Assembly: GCF_902459555.1 (NCBI RefSeq)
Contig: NZ_CABPSM010000018.1
Span: 25,624-89,623 of the forward strand
Source of the DNA: Pandoraea horticolens
Lineage (GTDB): Bacteria; Pseudomonadota; Gammaproteobacteria; Burkholderiales; Burkholderiaceae
Length of the DNA stretch: 64,000 nucleotides
Reading direction: 5' to 3'
Shown piece after piece: positions 19,177 to 29,662 of the stretch. Numbering within the stretch: the first letter of the stretch is position 1; every line of letters begins with the position of its first letter. The notes beneath the pieces are model-generated. The model did not search any database. It saw nothing but the letters and a program-made list of their open reading frames with translations, and was not told the DNA's origin. Made by a program: the position numbers and the translations under genes.

Positions 19177-20204
19177 GCAAACCCATCTATATCAAGCGCC
19201 TGTCCCTCGTGGTGCCGTGCTTCAACGAAAGCGAGTCGCTCGACGCCTTCTTCGGCACCGTCGTGCCGATTCTCGAGGCGGTGCCCGACACGCGCTTTGA
19301 GATCGTGTGCGTGAACGACGGGAGTACCGACGACACGCTCGGGCGCCTCATCTCGCACCGTCGCCGCGACGCGCGCATCCGGGTGCTCGACCTCACGCGC
19401 AACTTCGGCAAGGAAGCCGCGCTCACGGCCGGCATCGACGAAGCGCGCGGCGACGCCGTGATCCCCATGGACGTCGACTTGCAGGATCCGCCGCAGTTGA
19501 TCCCGCGGATGGTCGAGCTATGGCGTGACGGCGCCGAAGTCGTGCTCGCGCAGCGCAGCAGCCGCGTCTGCGACTCGTGGGCCAAGCGCGTCGCGGCGGG
19601 CCTTTACTATCGTGTGCACAATCGACTCTCGGACGTGAAGTTGCCGGAGAACGTGGGCGACTACCGCCTCATGGACCGGCGCGTGGTCGATGCGCTCAAG
19701 CGCCTGCCCGAGCGGCACCGATTCATGAAGGGGTTGTTCGCCTGGGTCGGCTACCGCACCGCCGTGCTGCGCTACGAGCGGCAGCCGCGCTGCGCGGGGC
19801 AATCCAAGTTCTCCGGCTGGCGCCTGTGGAATTTCGCGCTCGAAGGCATCACGAGCTTCAGCTCGCTGCCGTTGCGCTGCTGGACCTACATCGGCCTGTC
19901 AATCGCCTTCGTTGCCTTCCTCTATGGCTCGTTCATTGTCGGGCGCACGCTCGTGCTCGGCATCGACGTGCCCGGCTACGCCTCGCTGCTGAGCGCGCTG
20001 CTCTTCCTGGGTGGCCTTCAGCTCGTCGGCATCGGCGTGGTCGGCGAATATGTCGGACGCATCTACGACGAGGCGAAGGGGCGGCCCGTCTACCTCTTGC
20101 GGCGCCGGTACGAGGACAGTGGCAAGGTCAGCCAGTTGCCGCTCCAGTCGCTGCAACCCGGCACGCGGCGCACCGAGAAGCTCCACAGAGTGTTGAGCAA
20201 ATAG
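19173..20204 (+). CDS. GT2 family polyprenyl-phosphate glycosyltransferase
   Basis: A 343-residue protein of the GtrB/ArnC/DPM1 group. A GT-A domain opens with LSLVVPCFNESESLDAF, has VCVNDGSTDDT (nucleotide-sugar site) and a metal-binding DVDLQDPP motif. Two C-terminal membrane segments (about residues 235-258 and 268-292) end in VVGEYVGRIYDEAKGRPVYL, typical of the family. It should load a sugar on to undecaprenyl phosphate at the cytoplasmic face. Gene order with the PAP2 and GT87-like genes suggests modification of a surface glycan or lipid A; the sugar is not predictable. Confidence 0.9.
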   Translation: MSKPIYIKRLSLVVPCFNESESLDAFFGTVVPILEAVPDTRFEIVCVNDGSTDDTLGRLISHRRRDARIRVLDLTRNFGKEAALTAGIDEARGDAVIPMDVDLQDPPQLIPRMVELWRDGAEVVLAQRSSRVCDSWAKRVAAGLYYRVHNRLSDVKLPENVGDYRLMDRRVVDALKRLPERHRFMKGLFAWVGYRTAVLRYERQPRCAGQSKFSGWRLWNFALEGITSFSSLPLRCWTYIGLSIAFVAFLYGSFIVGRTLVLGIDVPGYASLLSALLFLGGLQLVGIGVVGEYVGRIYDEAKGRPVYLLRRRYEDSGKVSQLPLQSLQPGTRRTEKLHRVLSK

Positions 20205-20360
20205 GAACAGGTCGTGGCCACGCGGAGGGCGATCGCATTGACTAGCTTCGGAGACCGGCAACGGTCGCGGCGAGCCGAGTGGCAGCCACGCTCATGTGCA
20301 CGCCGGAATTCTAGGACTGGACAGCGACGCTTCTCGCCGACGTACCTTCAATCGGCGCCG

Positions 20361-21065
20361 TCAATACGACGGCAGCGCTGCCACGGCCGGTGTCAGGTGC
20401 ACGATCCGGTACACCAGCGCCGAGGCCAGCACGATCAGCACCAGTGCCCCCGCGCGCACTCGCCAGTCATCGCGTGCCGGATGCACCGGTGCGGCGAGCC
20501 GCTTGTCGCCCACGAGCATCGGCTTGATCAGATCTTTCTTGCGCGCGATGCGATAGTAGAGAATCGCAAGCACATGTAACGCCACCAGCGCCACCAGTAC
20601 CCATTGGTTGCGCAGGTGCCAGCCGGTGAGCATGTCGCTCGTGTCCTTGTCGATGAATTTGACGAGGGGGCCGTCGTTGAAGATGTCGTCGTTCGAGAAC
20701 AGGCCGAGCACGACCTGAATGCCGAAGAACAGCAGCATGGCGATGACCGACAGGCCACCCAGCGGTGTGTGGCCGGCGAAGCGCGCGTCGGTGTCCGGCG
20801 CGTTGCGTAATGATCGGACGAACGCCCGCGGCCCGGTGATGAACGCGCTGAAGCGCGCATAGCGCGGTCCCGTGATGCCCCACACCAGCCGGAAGAGTAA
20901 CAACGCGAGGACCGCGTAACCGCACCAGAAGTGGTAGACCATCGCGTTGCCACCGGTCTTGGCGGTGACGTAAGCGGCGACGGCGAGCACGACGAATGAC
21001 CAGTGGAACAGACGTGTGGGCAGGTCCCAGATGCGGATCGGTTTCATTGGTGTGACGTTTGTCAT
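20361..21065 (-). CDS. Cytochrome b561 family protein
   Basis: A 234-residue di-haem cytochrome b of the Ni/Fe-hydrogenase/cytochrome b561 type. It opens with IRIWDLPTRLFHWSFV (first haem histidine) and has four or more membrane helices with further histidines in VYHFWCGYAVL, GWHLRNQW and ALHVLAILYY. It transfers electrons in the inner membrane; the partner is unknown and is not the cytochrome c' of this window by proximity. Two starts are possible, ATG 21065 or ATG 21047; neither has a strong ribosome binding site. Confidence 0.88.
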   Translation of the reverse strand: MTNVTPMKPIRIWDLPTRLFHWSFVVLAVAAYVTAKTGGNAMVYHFWCGYAVLALLLFRLVWGITGPRYARFSAFITGPRAFVRSLRNAPDTDARFAGHTPLGGLSVIAMLLFFGIQVVLGLFSNDDIFNDGPLVKFIDKDTSDMLTGWHLRNQWVLVALVALHVLAILYYRIARKKDLIKPMLVGDKRLAAPVHPARDDWRVRAGALVLIVLASALVYRIVHLTPAVAALPSY

Positions 21066-21176
21066 TGACGAATTCCGCGAGATTACCGTAAGCCCGCTAT
21101 GGCTGCACGTTCGGATGTAAGCCGCGAGCCGAACCAAACGCGCGCGCACAACGGCGCATCGGACGAACTACGGGCG

Positions 21177-21202
21177 AAAAAAACCGCCGGACATGCCGAC
21201 GG
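21177..21202 (-). terminator. Terminator of the yajC-secD-secF transcript
   Basis: Read leftward, a 7-bp stem (CCGTCGG / CCGGCGG, one G-U pair) is followed by seven T. It lies 31 bases after the secF stop. Confidence 0.8.
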
Positions 21203-21233
21203 CCTTTCTGACTGACGATGCGTTGCGAGCCGG

Positions 21234-22211
21234 TCAGACTCGTGCGCCGAAGTTCGGGTCGTTGCGATCGACGCCTTCTTCCTCGTCGTTGTTGCTGTGC
21301 TTGATGAGGTCTTCACGCTTCACGCCGAGCCACATCGCGAGTGCCGCGGCCACGAACACCGACGAGTAGATCCCGAACAGAATACCCACGGTCAGGGCAA
21401 GCGCGAAGTAGTGCAGCGTCTGACCGCCGAAGAAGAACATCGACAGCACCATCATTTCCGTGCTCGCGTGCGTGATGATCGTACGCGACATGGTGGTCGT
21501 GATGGCGTGATCGATCACTTCCTGCACGGTCGCCTTGCGCATCCTGCGGAACGTTTCGCGAATCCGGTCGAAGATCACGACCGACTCGTTCACCGAGTAA
21601 CCGAGCACGGCGAGCACCCCCGCCAGCACCGCCAGCGAGAATTCCCACTGGAAGTACGCGAAGAAACCCAGAATGATCACCACGTCGTGCAAGTTGGCGA
21701 TCACGCCGGCGACGGCGAATTTCCATTCGAAGCGGAACGACAGGTAGATGATGATGCCGACGACCACAAAGGTCAGGGCCAGCAGACCGTCCGTGAACAA
21801 CTCGTGGCCGATCTGCGGACCGACAAATTCCACACGGCGCAACTGCACGTCGGGGGCGTCGGCCTTCAGCGCGGTCATCACCGCGTCGCTTTGCTGCGCG
21901 CTGGTGACCTGCTTGCCGTCCGAACCGGTCTGAATCGGCAGGCGGACCATCACGTCGCGCGAGGTGCCGAAGCTCTGCACCTGCACGTCGCGATAGCCGA
22001 GCTTGCCGACTTCGCTACGGATCTTCTCGAGATCGGCCGCCTGCGTGTAGGCCACTTCCATGACCGTACCGCCGGTGAACTCGATCGACAGGTGCAGGCC
22101 CCGCGTGAGCAGGAAGAACACCGCCGCCACGAACGTGAGCGCCGAGATGATGTTGAAGATCAGGGCGTGCCGCATGAACGGCACGTCTTTCTTGATGCGG
22201 AAAAATTCCAT
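21234..22211 (-). CDS. secF: Protein translocase subunit SecF
   Basis: A 325-residue SecF: N-terminal membrane helix (about residues 15-35), the periplasmic P1-like domain beginning LHLSIEFTGGTVMEVAYT, then five helices, including the conserved SVNESVVIFDRIRE region. The tail GVDRNDPNFGARV is acidic and short. With SecD it uses the proton motive force to complete export through SecYEG. It starts 24 bases after secD, the usual operon arrangement. Confidence 0.97.
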   Translation of the reverse strand: MEFFRIKKDVPFMRHALIFNIISALTFVAAVFFLLTRGLHLSIEFTGGTVMEVAYTQAADLEKIRSEVGKLGYRDVQVQSFGTSRDVMVRLPIQTGSDGKQVTSAQQSDAVMTALKADAPDVQLRRVEFVGPQIGHELFTDGLLALTFVVVGIIIYLSFRFEWKFAVAGVIANLHDVVIILGFFAYFQWEFSLAVLAGVLAVLGYSVNESVVIFDRIRETFRRMRKATVQEVIDHAITTTMSRTIITHASTEMMVLSMFFFGGQTLHYFALALTVGILFGIYSSVFVAAALAMWLGVKREDLIKHSNNDEEEGVDRNDPNFGARV

Positions 22212-22235
22212 GACTGTTTCCTCTCGCGCCTGCGG

Positions 22236-24128
22236 TTATTGCTCGCCTGCGTCGGGTGCGTTCGTCGCACCATCCGGGCGCCACACCTGACCGATCGCCA
22301 GCGTCTTGAGCTTGCGACGGCCGCCGTACCACAGGTTGACCAGACCGCGCGAGAAGAACACGGCCGAGAACATCGAGGTCAGGATACCCAGGCAGTGCAC
22401 CACGGCGAATGCGCGCACCGGGCCCGAACCGAACGCCAGCAACGCCAGGCCGGCGATGAGTGTCGTCACGTTCGAGTCCAGAATCGTTGCCCAGGCGTGC
22501 TCGAAGCCCAGCGAAATCGCCTTCTGGGCCGACGCTCCCGCGCGCAGTTCTTCACGGATACGTTCGTTGATCAGCACGTTGGCGTCGATGGCCATACCGA
22601 GCGTAAGCGCGATAGCGGCAATGCCCGGCAGCGTGAGCGTGGCCTGCATCATCGAGAGCACGGCGACGAGCAGCAACAGGTTGAACAGCAGGGCGATCAC
22701 CGAGAAGACGCCGAACAGCATGTAGTACAGCATCATGAACACCGCGATGGCGATCAGGCCGTACATCACCGAGTCGACACCCTTTTGCACGTTATCTGCA
22801 CCGAGGCTCGGGCCGATCGTGCGTTCTTCGATGATCTCCATCGGGGCGGCGAGCGAACCGGCGCGCAACAGCAGCGCCAGATCGTTGGCGCCTTGCGCCG
22901 AGCCCATGCCGGTGATCTGGAAGCTCTGGCCCAGTTCGCTGCGGATGTTGGCCACCGTCAGCACTTCGCCCTTGCCCTTCTCGAACAGCACGATGGCCAT
23001 CGGCTTGCCGATGTTGTCGCGCGAGACATCACGCAACACACGGCCGCCTGCGGCGTCGAGCTTGATGTTGACGGACGGCTGCTGGTGATCGTCGAAGCCT
23101 GCCGAAGCGCTCGTGATGCGATCGCCGCTGAAGATCACCTGACGCTTGAGCATCACCGGTGCGCCATTGCCGTGCAGGAACAGCTCGTCCTGCGGCGGCA
23201 CCGGCGTGTTGGCCGACACCAGACGCGGCGCATCCGGGTCGGCCAGACGTGCTTCGAGCGTTGCCGTACGGCCGATGATGTCCTTCGCCTTGGCGGTGTC
23301 TTGCACGCCGGGCAACTGCACCACGATGCGATCCGGGCCTTCCTGCTGAATCACCGGTTCGGACACACCGAGTTCGTTCACCCGGTTATGCAGCGTGACG
23401 ATGTTCTGCTTGACGGCGTTGTCCTGCACGGCGCGGCGCGCCGCTTCCGTGAACGCACCCACCACCTTGAACGTGCCGTTCGGGCCGGCTTGCGTGGTGT
23501 AGGTGAGATCGGGCAAACCATCGGTGAGGGCGGTGCGGGCGCGGTCCGCGTCGTCCTGGCTGCTGAAGACGGCTTCGATACCGGTATCCGTGCGCGTCAC
23601 GCCGTTATGGCGGATGTTCTTGTCGCGCAGCAGCGTCCGGGCATCGGCTGCGGCAGCATCCAGACGCTTGGTGATGGCGCCGGCCATGTCGACTTGCAGC
23701 AGGAAGTGGACCCCGCCGCGCAGGTCGAGGCCGAGGTACATCGGCAGCGCGTGGATTCGGGAGAGCCACGCTGGCGAGGCCGAGAGCAGGTTGAGCGCGA
23801 CGACATAGGTCGGATCGGTCGGATCGGTGTTCAGCGACGACTGAAGCAGATCCTTGGCGCGAAGCTGCGTGTCGGTATCGGCGAAGCGAATGCGTACGCT
23901 CGGGTTGGCGCCCGTGTTGTCGAACACGGCGCCGTTATAGACAATGTTCTGTGCCTTGAGCGCGTCTTCGGCGCGCGAAAGCGTCGAGGGATCGACCTTG
24001 ACGGTCGCCTTGACGCTGGAAATCTGTACTGCCGGTGTTTCACCGAACAGGTTCGGCAGTGTATAGAGCACCCCGATGGCAAGTGCCACCAGAATGACGA
24101 CGTATTTCCAGAGAGGATAGCGATTCAT
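22236..24128 (-). CDS. secD: Protein translocase subunit SecD
   Basis: A 630-residue SecD. It opens with MNRYPLWKYVVILVALAIGV, followed by the large periplasmic domain (LDLRGGVHFLLQVDM; PDRIVVQLPGVQD) and a C-terminal six-helix RND-like region with GMAIDANVLINERIREEL. The protein is slightly longer than E. coli SecD (615 residues), with a short C-terminal extension. Partner of SecF in proton-driven late translocation. Confidence 0.97.
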   Translation of the reverse strand: MNRYPLWKYVVILVALAIGVLYTLPNLFGETPAVQISSVKATVKVDPSTLSRAEDALKAQNIVYNGAVFDNTGANPSVRIRFADTDTQLRAKDLLQSSLNTDPTDPTYVVALNLLSASPAWLSRIHALPMYLGLDLRGGVHFLLQVDMAGAITKRLDAAAADARTLLRDKNIRHNGVTRTDTGIEAVFSSQDDADRARTALTDGLPDLTYTTQAGPNGTFKVVGAFTEAARRAVQDNAVKQNIVTLHNRVNELGVSEPVIQQEGPDRIVVQLPGVQDTAKAKDIIGRTATLEARLADPDAPRLVSANTPVPPQDELFLHGNGAPVMLKRQVIFSGDRITSASAGFDDHQQPSVNIKLDAAGGRVLRDVSRDNIGKPMAIVLFEKGKGEVLTVANIRSELGQSFQITGMGSAQGANDLALLLRAGSLAAPMEIIEERTIGPSLGADNVQKGVDSVMYGLIAIAVFMMLYYMLFGVFSVIALLFNLLLLVAVLSMMQATLTLPGIAAIALTLGMAIDANVLINERIREELRAGASAQKAISLGFEHAWATILDSNVTTLIAGLALLAFGSGPVRAFAVVHCLGILTSMFSAVFFSRGLVNLWYGGRRKLKTLAIGQVWRPDGATNAPDAGEQ

Positions 24129-24180
24129 AGCAGCGGGCTAGGGTGATGCCTCGTGGCAAACCGTGCTTCGGACCGGCCGG

Positions 24181-24245
24181 CATGGCGACGCAGATCGCCA
24201 CGATCGGCGTCGCCATGCACTGCGGCCGCCGGTAAGGGCGGCCGC
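24181..24245. other. Two strong hairpins in the yajC-secD spacer
   Basis: Two inverted repeats lie side by side: an 11-bp stem catggcgacgc / gcgtcgccatg (24181-24191 with 24207-24217) and a 9-bp all-GC stem gcggccgcc / ggcggccgc (24222-24230 with 24237-24245, 6-base loop). Neither is followed by a T-run in the leftward direction, so they are not classic terminators. They could stabilise the upstream yajC message or set processing between yajC and secD. Confidence 0.6.
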
Positions 24246-24263
24246 GTACGGATGCGCGAAGGA

Positions 24264-24590
24264 TCAGAGCGCCTTGATGGTGCCCTTCGGCAGCAGGGTG
24301 GTGATAGCGCCCTTCTGCACGTTGATCTCGACGTTCTCGGCGATCTCCACGGTCACGAAGGTCTCGCCGACCTTCGAGATGCGTCCGGCCAGGCCGCCCG
24401 AGGTTACGACTTCGTCGCCCTTGGTGAGGGCCGCCAGCATGTTGCGGGTCTCTTTCTGACGCTTCATTTGCGGACGAATCATGATGAAGTACAACACCAC
24501 GAACATCAGCACGAGCGGCAGGAAGCTCATCAGGTTGCTGGTCGGACTGGCAGCGCCAGCCGTCTGAGCGAAGGCTTCGGAAATCAGCAC
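24264..24590 (-). CDS. yajC: Sec translocase accessory subunit YajC
   Basis: A 108-residue YajC: one N-terminal membrane segment (FLPLVLMFVVLYFIMIRPQM, residues 24-43) followed by a small cytoplasmic domain with GDEVVTSGGLAGRISKVGE, the family signature. It joins SecD and SecF. The tgt-yajC-secD-secF order is the common one in proteobacteria. Confidence 0.96.
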   Translation of the reverse strand: MLISEAFAQTAGAASPTSNLMSFLPLVLMFVVLYFIMIRPQMKRQKETRNMLAALTKGDEVVTSGGLAGRISKVGETFVTVEIAENVEINVQKGAITTLLPKGTIKAL

Positions 24591-24757
24591 GTTCGGTTCT
24601 CCTTATGTAAGACGTGTAAAAGCCGCGTGTGGCCGGGTCTCCGGACACGCGCGGCGTGTGTTTCGGTACGAGGACGCACGATCCAAGCCCGGCATTTTAC
24701 CACTGCCCGACCCCGTTCCCCCGGGGGATTCGGTACCCGCTGCCGGGCCCCGGCCAC

Positions 24758-26014
<1,257 letters not shown>

Positions 26015-26032
26015 TCAGACGACCATGCGACT

Positions 26033-27115
26033 TCAGGCGGCGGCTTTCGGTGCGTCGTGCAGCGCCACGCGCGAGAGGATCATGGCGTCGCCGTAGCTGA
26101 AGAAGCGGTAACGCTGCTCGATGGCGTGCCGGTAGGCCGCGCGGATCGTCTCAACGCCCGAGAATGCCGACACGAGCATGAGCAGCGTCGATTTGGGCAA
26201 ATGGAAGTTGGTGACGAGACGGTCGACCAACTGGAAACGATAGCCTGGCGTAATGAAAATGTTCGTCTCGGCGCTCCCGGCGTGCAGGGTGCCCGGCGTG
26301 CCGCCGGCTGCCAGCGTGGCCTGTGCCGCGGACTCCAACGCCCGCATCGACGTCGTGCCCACCGCGATCACGCGCCCGCCGCGCGCCCGTGTGGCGGCCA
26401 CGGCGTCCACCAGCGAGGGCGTGATCTCGTACCACTCCGAATGCATCTTGTGCTCGTCGATGTTCTCCACGCGTACCGGCTGGAACGTGCCCGCGCCGAC
26501 ATGCAGCGTGAGCGCGGCGCGCTGGACGCCCAGCGCGTCGAGGCGGGCGAAAAGAGCGTCGTCGAAGTGAAGGCCGGCCGTCGGCGCGGCCACCGCGCCC
26601 GGATTGCGGGCATAGACAGTCTGGTAGCGTGTTTCGTCGGCTGCGTCGGCGTCGTGCTCGATGTACGGCGGCAGCGGCAAGCGGCCGTAGGTCTCGAGCA
26701 GCGTGTAGCAGTCGTCAGGGAAATGCAGTGTGTAGAACGGCTCGACGCGCTCGCCGACCGTCACCTCGAAGGCATCGGCCAGACGCAGCACGGTGCCGGG
26801 CGCCGGGCTTTTGCTTGCGCGAATCTGGGCGAGGGCCGTCCGGTCGTCGATCACGCGCTCGACGAGCACTTCGATCTTGCCGCCGCTCGCCTTCTGGCCG
26901 AACAGACGGGCCTTGATGACGCGCGTGTCGTTGAACACGAGCAGGTCGCCAGGCGCTAGCAGGTTGGGCAGATCGGTGAAGTGCCGGTCGTACAGATGAG
27001 GGGGCGCGACGCTGCCGTCGACCTCCAGCAGGCGGCTGGCCGTGCGCTCGGTGAGCGCGGTCTGTGCGATCAGATCGGGCGGCAGGTCGAAATCGAAATC
27101 GGAAAGGGTATACAT
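26033..27115 (-). CDS. queA: S-adenosylmethionine:tRNA ribosyltransferase-isomerase
   Basis: A 360-residue QueA. Family motifs are visible: [12 protein letters not shown] at the start, [30 protein letters not shown], and [15 protein letters not shown] near the end. It builds epoxyqueuosine on preQ1-modified tRNA. It is divergent from recG, with 103 bases between starts, and feeds the same pathway as tgt. Confidence 0.97.
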   Translation of the reverse strand: MYTLSDFDFDLPPDLIAQTALTERTASRLLEVDGSVAPPHLYDRHFTDLPNLLAPGDLLVFNDTRVIKARLFGQKASGGKIEVLVERVIDDRTALAQIRASKSPAPGTVLRLADAFEVTVGERVEPFYTLHFPDDCYTLLETYGRLPLPPYIEHDADAADETRYQTVYARNPGAVAAPTAGLHFDDALFARLDALGVQRAALTLHVGAGTFQPVRVENIDEHKMHSEWYEITPSLVDAVAATRARGGRVIAVGTTSMRALESAAQATLAAGGTPGTLHAGSAETNIFITPGYRFQLVDRLVTNFHLPKSTLLMLVSAFSGVETIRAAYRHAIEQRYRFFSYGDAMILSRVALHDAPKAAA

Positions 27116-27218
27116 CAGCGTTTACAATGCGTAGCAACCGACATTTTACTTGGTTCGTCCGAAGGCCTGCCGGCACGGTGTGCGCCGCACGGGCGAACAC
27201 CCCCGAACTCGCGACTGC

Positions 27219-29519
27219 ATGACCGAACGCAGAATGCCCGCCACCGCGCCTGACGACGCCCCTGCCGACCTTGTGGATCTTGCCGATGCCGCAGGTGCAC
27301 AGGCAGACGCCGCGCCACGCCCCGCTGCGAAACGCGCGCGACGTACGTCCTCGCCAGCCGAGGCGCAGACTGGCATCGACGCGCCGGTTCCCGCCAAATC
27401 GGAGAAGTCCTCCAAATCCGCCAAAGCCTCGAAAGAGGCCAAGCCGGCCGCACGCAAGACGGCCGGCTCCGGCACTGCCGACAAGCTCGCCAAGCTCGGC
27501 CTGAAGCGCGACATCGATCTGATACTGCATCTGCCGATGCGCTACGAGGACGAAACCACGTTGCGCAAGATCGGCGACGTGCTGCCCAGCGAACTGGCGC
27601 AGGTCGAAGGCGTTGTCACGTCGAGCGAAGTGGCTTACCGGCCGCGCCGTCAGTGGGTGGTACGCATCGCTGACGAAGGTCACGAACTCGTGCTGCGTTT
27701 TCTGAATTTCTACGGCAGCCAGCAGAAACAGCTCGCCATCGGCACCCGCGTGCGAGTGCGCGGCGAAGTGCGTGGCGGCTTTTTCGGATTGGAGATGGTG
27801 CATCCCGCGTATCGCGTCGTGCAGGACGCCGCGACACCGTTGCCGGAGGCCCTCACGCCGGTGTACCCGAGCGCGGCGGGACTCTCGCAAGCCTATCTGC
27901 GTAAAGCGATTCACAACGCCATGGAGCGTACTCCGCTGCCGGAGTTGCTGCCTCAGGGGCTGCTTCAGCACGCCATCGGCCCCGATCACCCGCTCCCGGC
28001 ACTGGCCGATGCCGTGCGTCTGCTGCATGCGCCACCGCCCGAGGTGTCGGAGACGGCGCTCATCGAGCGTTCGCATCCGGCGTGGTTGCGCATCAAGTGC
28101 GAGGAACTGCTCGCGCAGCAACTCTCGCTCAAGCGGGCGCAGGCGGCGCGCCGGCGTCTGGCGGCGCCGTCCTTTGGCAAATCCGTGCCGGGCGGTTTGC
28201 TCGCGCGCTTCGAAGCGGCGCTGCCGTTCCGGCTGACGGGTGCGCAGCAGCGTGTGTGGGCGGAGATCCAAGCCGATCTGGCCGAACCGCATCCGATGCA
28301 GCGTCTGTTGCAGGGCGACGTGGGCAGCGGCAAGACGATCATTGCTGCGCTGGCGGCCGCGCAGGCCATCGACGCCGGTTTCCAGGCGGCCATCATGGCG
28401 CCGACCGAAATTCTCGCGGAACAGCATCTGCGTAAGCTCTCGGCGTGGCTCGTGCCACTGGGCGTCGACGTCGCGTGGCTGGCGGGCAGCATGAAGGCGA
28501 AGGAAAAGCGCGAAGCCCTTGCCCGTGTGGCGAGCGGCGAAGCGCAACTCGTCATCGGTACGCACGCCATCATTCAGGACACGGTCACGTTCGCGCGACT
28601 GGGCATGGCGGTGGTCGACGAGCAACACCGGTTCGGGGTCGCGCAACGTCTGGCCCTGCGCAGCAAGATGCAGACGGCAGGCATGGGCGAGCGCGCGATG
28701 CCGCATCAGTTGATGATGAGCGCGACGCCCATTCCGCGCACGCTCGCCATGACGTACTACGCCGATCTCGACGTCTCTGTGATCGACGAGTTGCCACCGG
28801 GCCGCAGCCCGGTCGTCACGAAATTGATCAGCGACACACGCCGGCCCGAAGTGATCGACCGTGTTCGCGCGGCGGCGCTTGCCGGACGTCAGGTGTACTG
28901 GGTTTGCCCGCTGATCGAGGAGAGCGAAGCGCTGCAATTGCAGACGGCCGTCGATACCCACGCGCAATTGGTGGCGGCGCTGCCCGAACTGCGCGTGGGG
29001 CTCGTTCACGGACGACTCTCCCCTGCGGAAAAGGCCGCCGTGATGGAAGACTTCACGCGCGGCGACACGCATCTGCTGGTGGCGACCACGGTCATCGAAG
29101 TGGGCGTGGACGTGCCCAACGCGTCTCTGATGGTGATTGAGCACGCCGAGCGCTTCGGGCTCGCGCAATTGCACCAGTTGAGAGGACGCGTCGGGCGGGG
29201 CTCCGCGGAATCCGTCTGTCTGCTGATGTACGCATCGCCGCTGTCGATGGGCGCGAAGGCGCGCTTGCAGACGATGCGCGAGACCACTGACGGTTTTGTC
29301 ATTGCCCGGCGAGATCTGGAGATCCGCGGCCCGGGCGAGTTTCTCGGTGCGCGGCAGTCCGGCGCGGCCATGCTGCGCTTTGTCGATCTGAGCGAAGACG
29401 CCTGGTTGATCCCAGGGGCGCAGGAAGCGGCCGATGTGCTGCTGAAGTCCCATCCTGGCGCGGTGGCGGCGCATCTGGAGCGCTGGCTCGGGGCGCGGGA
29501 AGACTATCTGAAAGCGTGA
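27219..29519 (+). CDS. recG: ATP-dependent DNA helicase RecG
   Basis: A 766-residue branch-migration helicase that remodels stalled replication forks and Holliday junctions. Wedge/OB region, then motor domains with Walker A GDVGSGKTIIAAL, motif II DEQHRFGV, motif III MSATPIPRTLAMT and the C-terminal LHQLRGRVGRG. E. coli RecG is 693 residues: the extra length is an N-terminal extension of about 80 residues rich in Ala, Pro, Lys and Ser, probably unstructured. I chose ATG 27219; an ATG at 27150 would lengthen the extension further. Confidence 0.96.
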   Translation: MTERRMPATAPDDAPADLVDLADAAGAQADAAPRPAAKRARRTSSPAEAQTGIDAPVPAKSEKSSKSAKASKEAKPAARKTAGSGTADKLAKLGLKRDIDLILHLPMRYEDETTLRKIGDVLPSELAQVEGVVTSSEVAYRPRRQWVVRIADEGHELVLRFLNFYGSQQKQLAIGTRVRVRGEVRGGFFGLEMVHPAYRVVQDAATPLPEALTPVYPSAAGLSQAYLRKAIHNAMERTPLPELLPQGLLQHAIGPDHPLPALADAVRLLHAPPPEVSETALIERSHPAWLRIKCEELLAQQLSLKRAQAARRRLAAPSFGKSVPGGLLARFEAALPFRLTGAQQRVWAEIQADLAEPHPMQRLLQGDVGSGKTIIAALAAAQAIDAGFQAAIMAPTEILAEQHLRKLSAWLVPLGVDVAWLAGSMKAKEKREALARVASGEAQLVIGTHAIIQDTVTFARLGMAVVDEQHRFGVAQRLALRSKMQTAGMGERAMPHQLMMSATPIPRTLAMTYYADLDVSVIDELPPGRSPVVTKLISDTRRPEVIDRVRAAALAGRQVYWVCPLIEESEALQLQTAVDTHAQLVAALPELRVGLVHGRLSPAEKAAVMEDFTRGDTHLLVATTVIEVGVDVPNASLMVIEHAERFGLAQLHQLRGRVGRGSAESVCLLMYASPLSMGAKARLQTMRETTDGFVIARRDLEIRGPGEFLGARQSGAAMLRFVDLSEDAWLIPGAQEAADVLLKSHPGAVAAHLERWLGAREDYLKA

Positions 29520-29599
29520 CGCCCGGCGTCTGTACGGCGGCGGGGCGGGAGGATGACGGCAAGCGCGTCGCCCGAAAACGGGCAATCGCCGCCCGATTG

Positions 29600-29650
29600 T
29601 GCTATAAAAAAGAAAATCTATCGATTATGGTATTTCGATTAATTTACACA
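29600..29650 (+). promoter_or_regulatory. Candidate oxyR promoter/OxyR site
   Basis: An AT-rich stretch directly before oxyR contains gctataaaaaagaaaatc and a further cgattaatt motif. The latter nine bases recur in front of katA, consistent with autoregulation by OxyR. No site with the full ATAG-N7-CTAT pattern could be fixed by eye. Confidence 0.4.
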
Positions 29651-29662
29651 GGTTAGGACGAC

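Noticed and set aside
21297..24146. A 949-codon rightward frame over secF and secD
   Set aside because: Antisense shadow of two well-recognised genes; His/Arg/Gln-rich and without any motif.
26715..29585. A 956-codon leftward frame over recG
   Set aside because: Antisense to recG, whose helicase motifs are all intact in the other direction.
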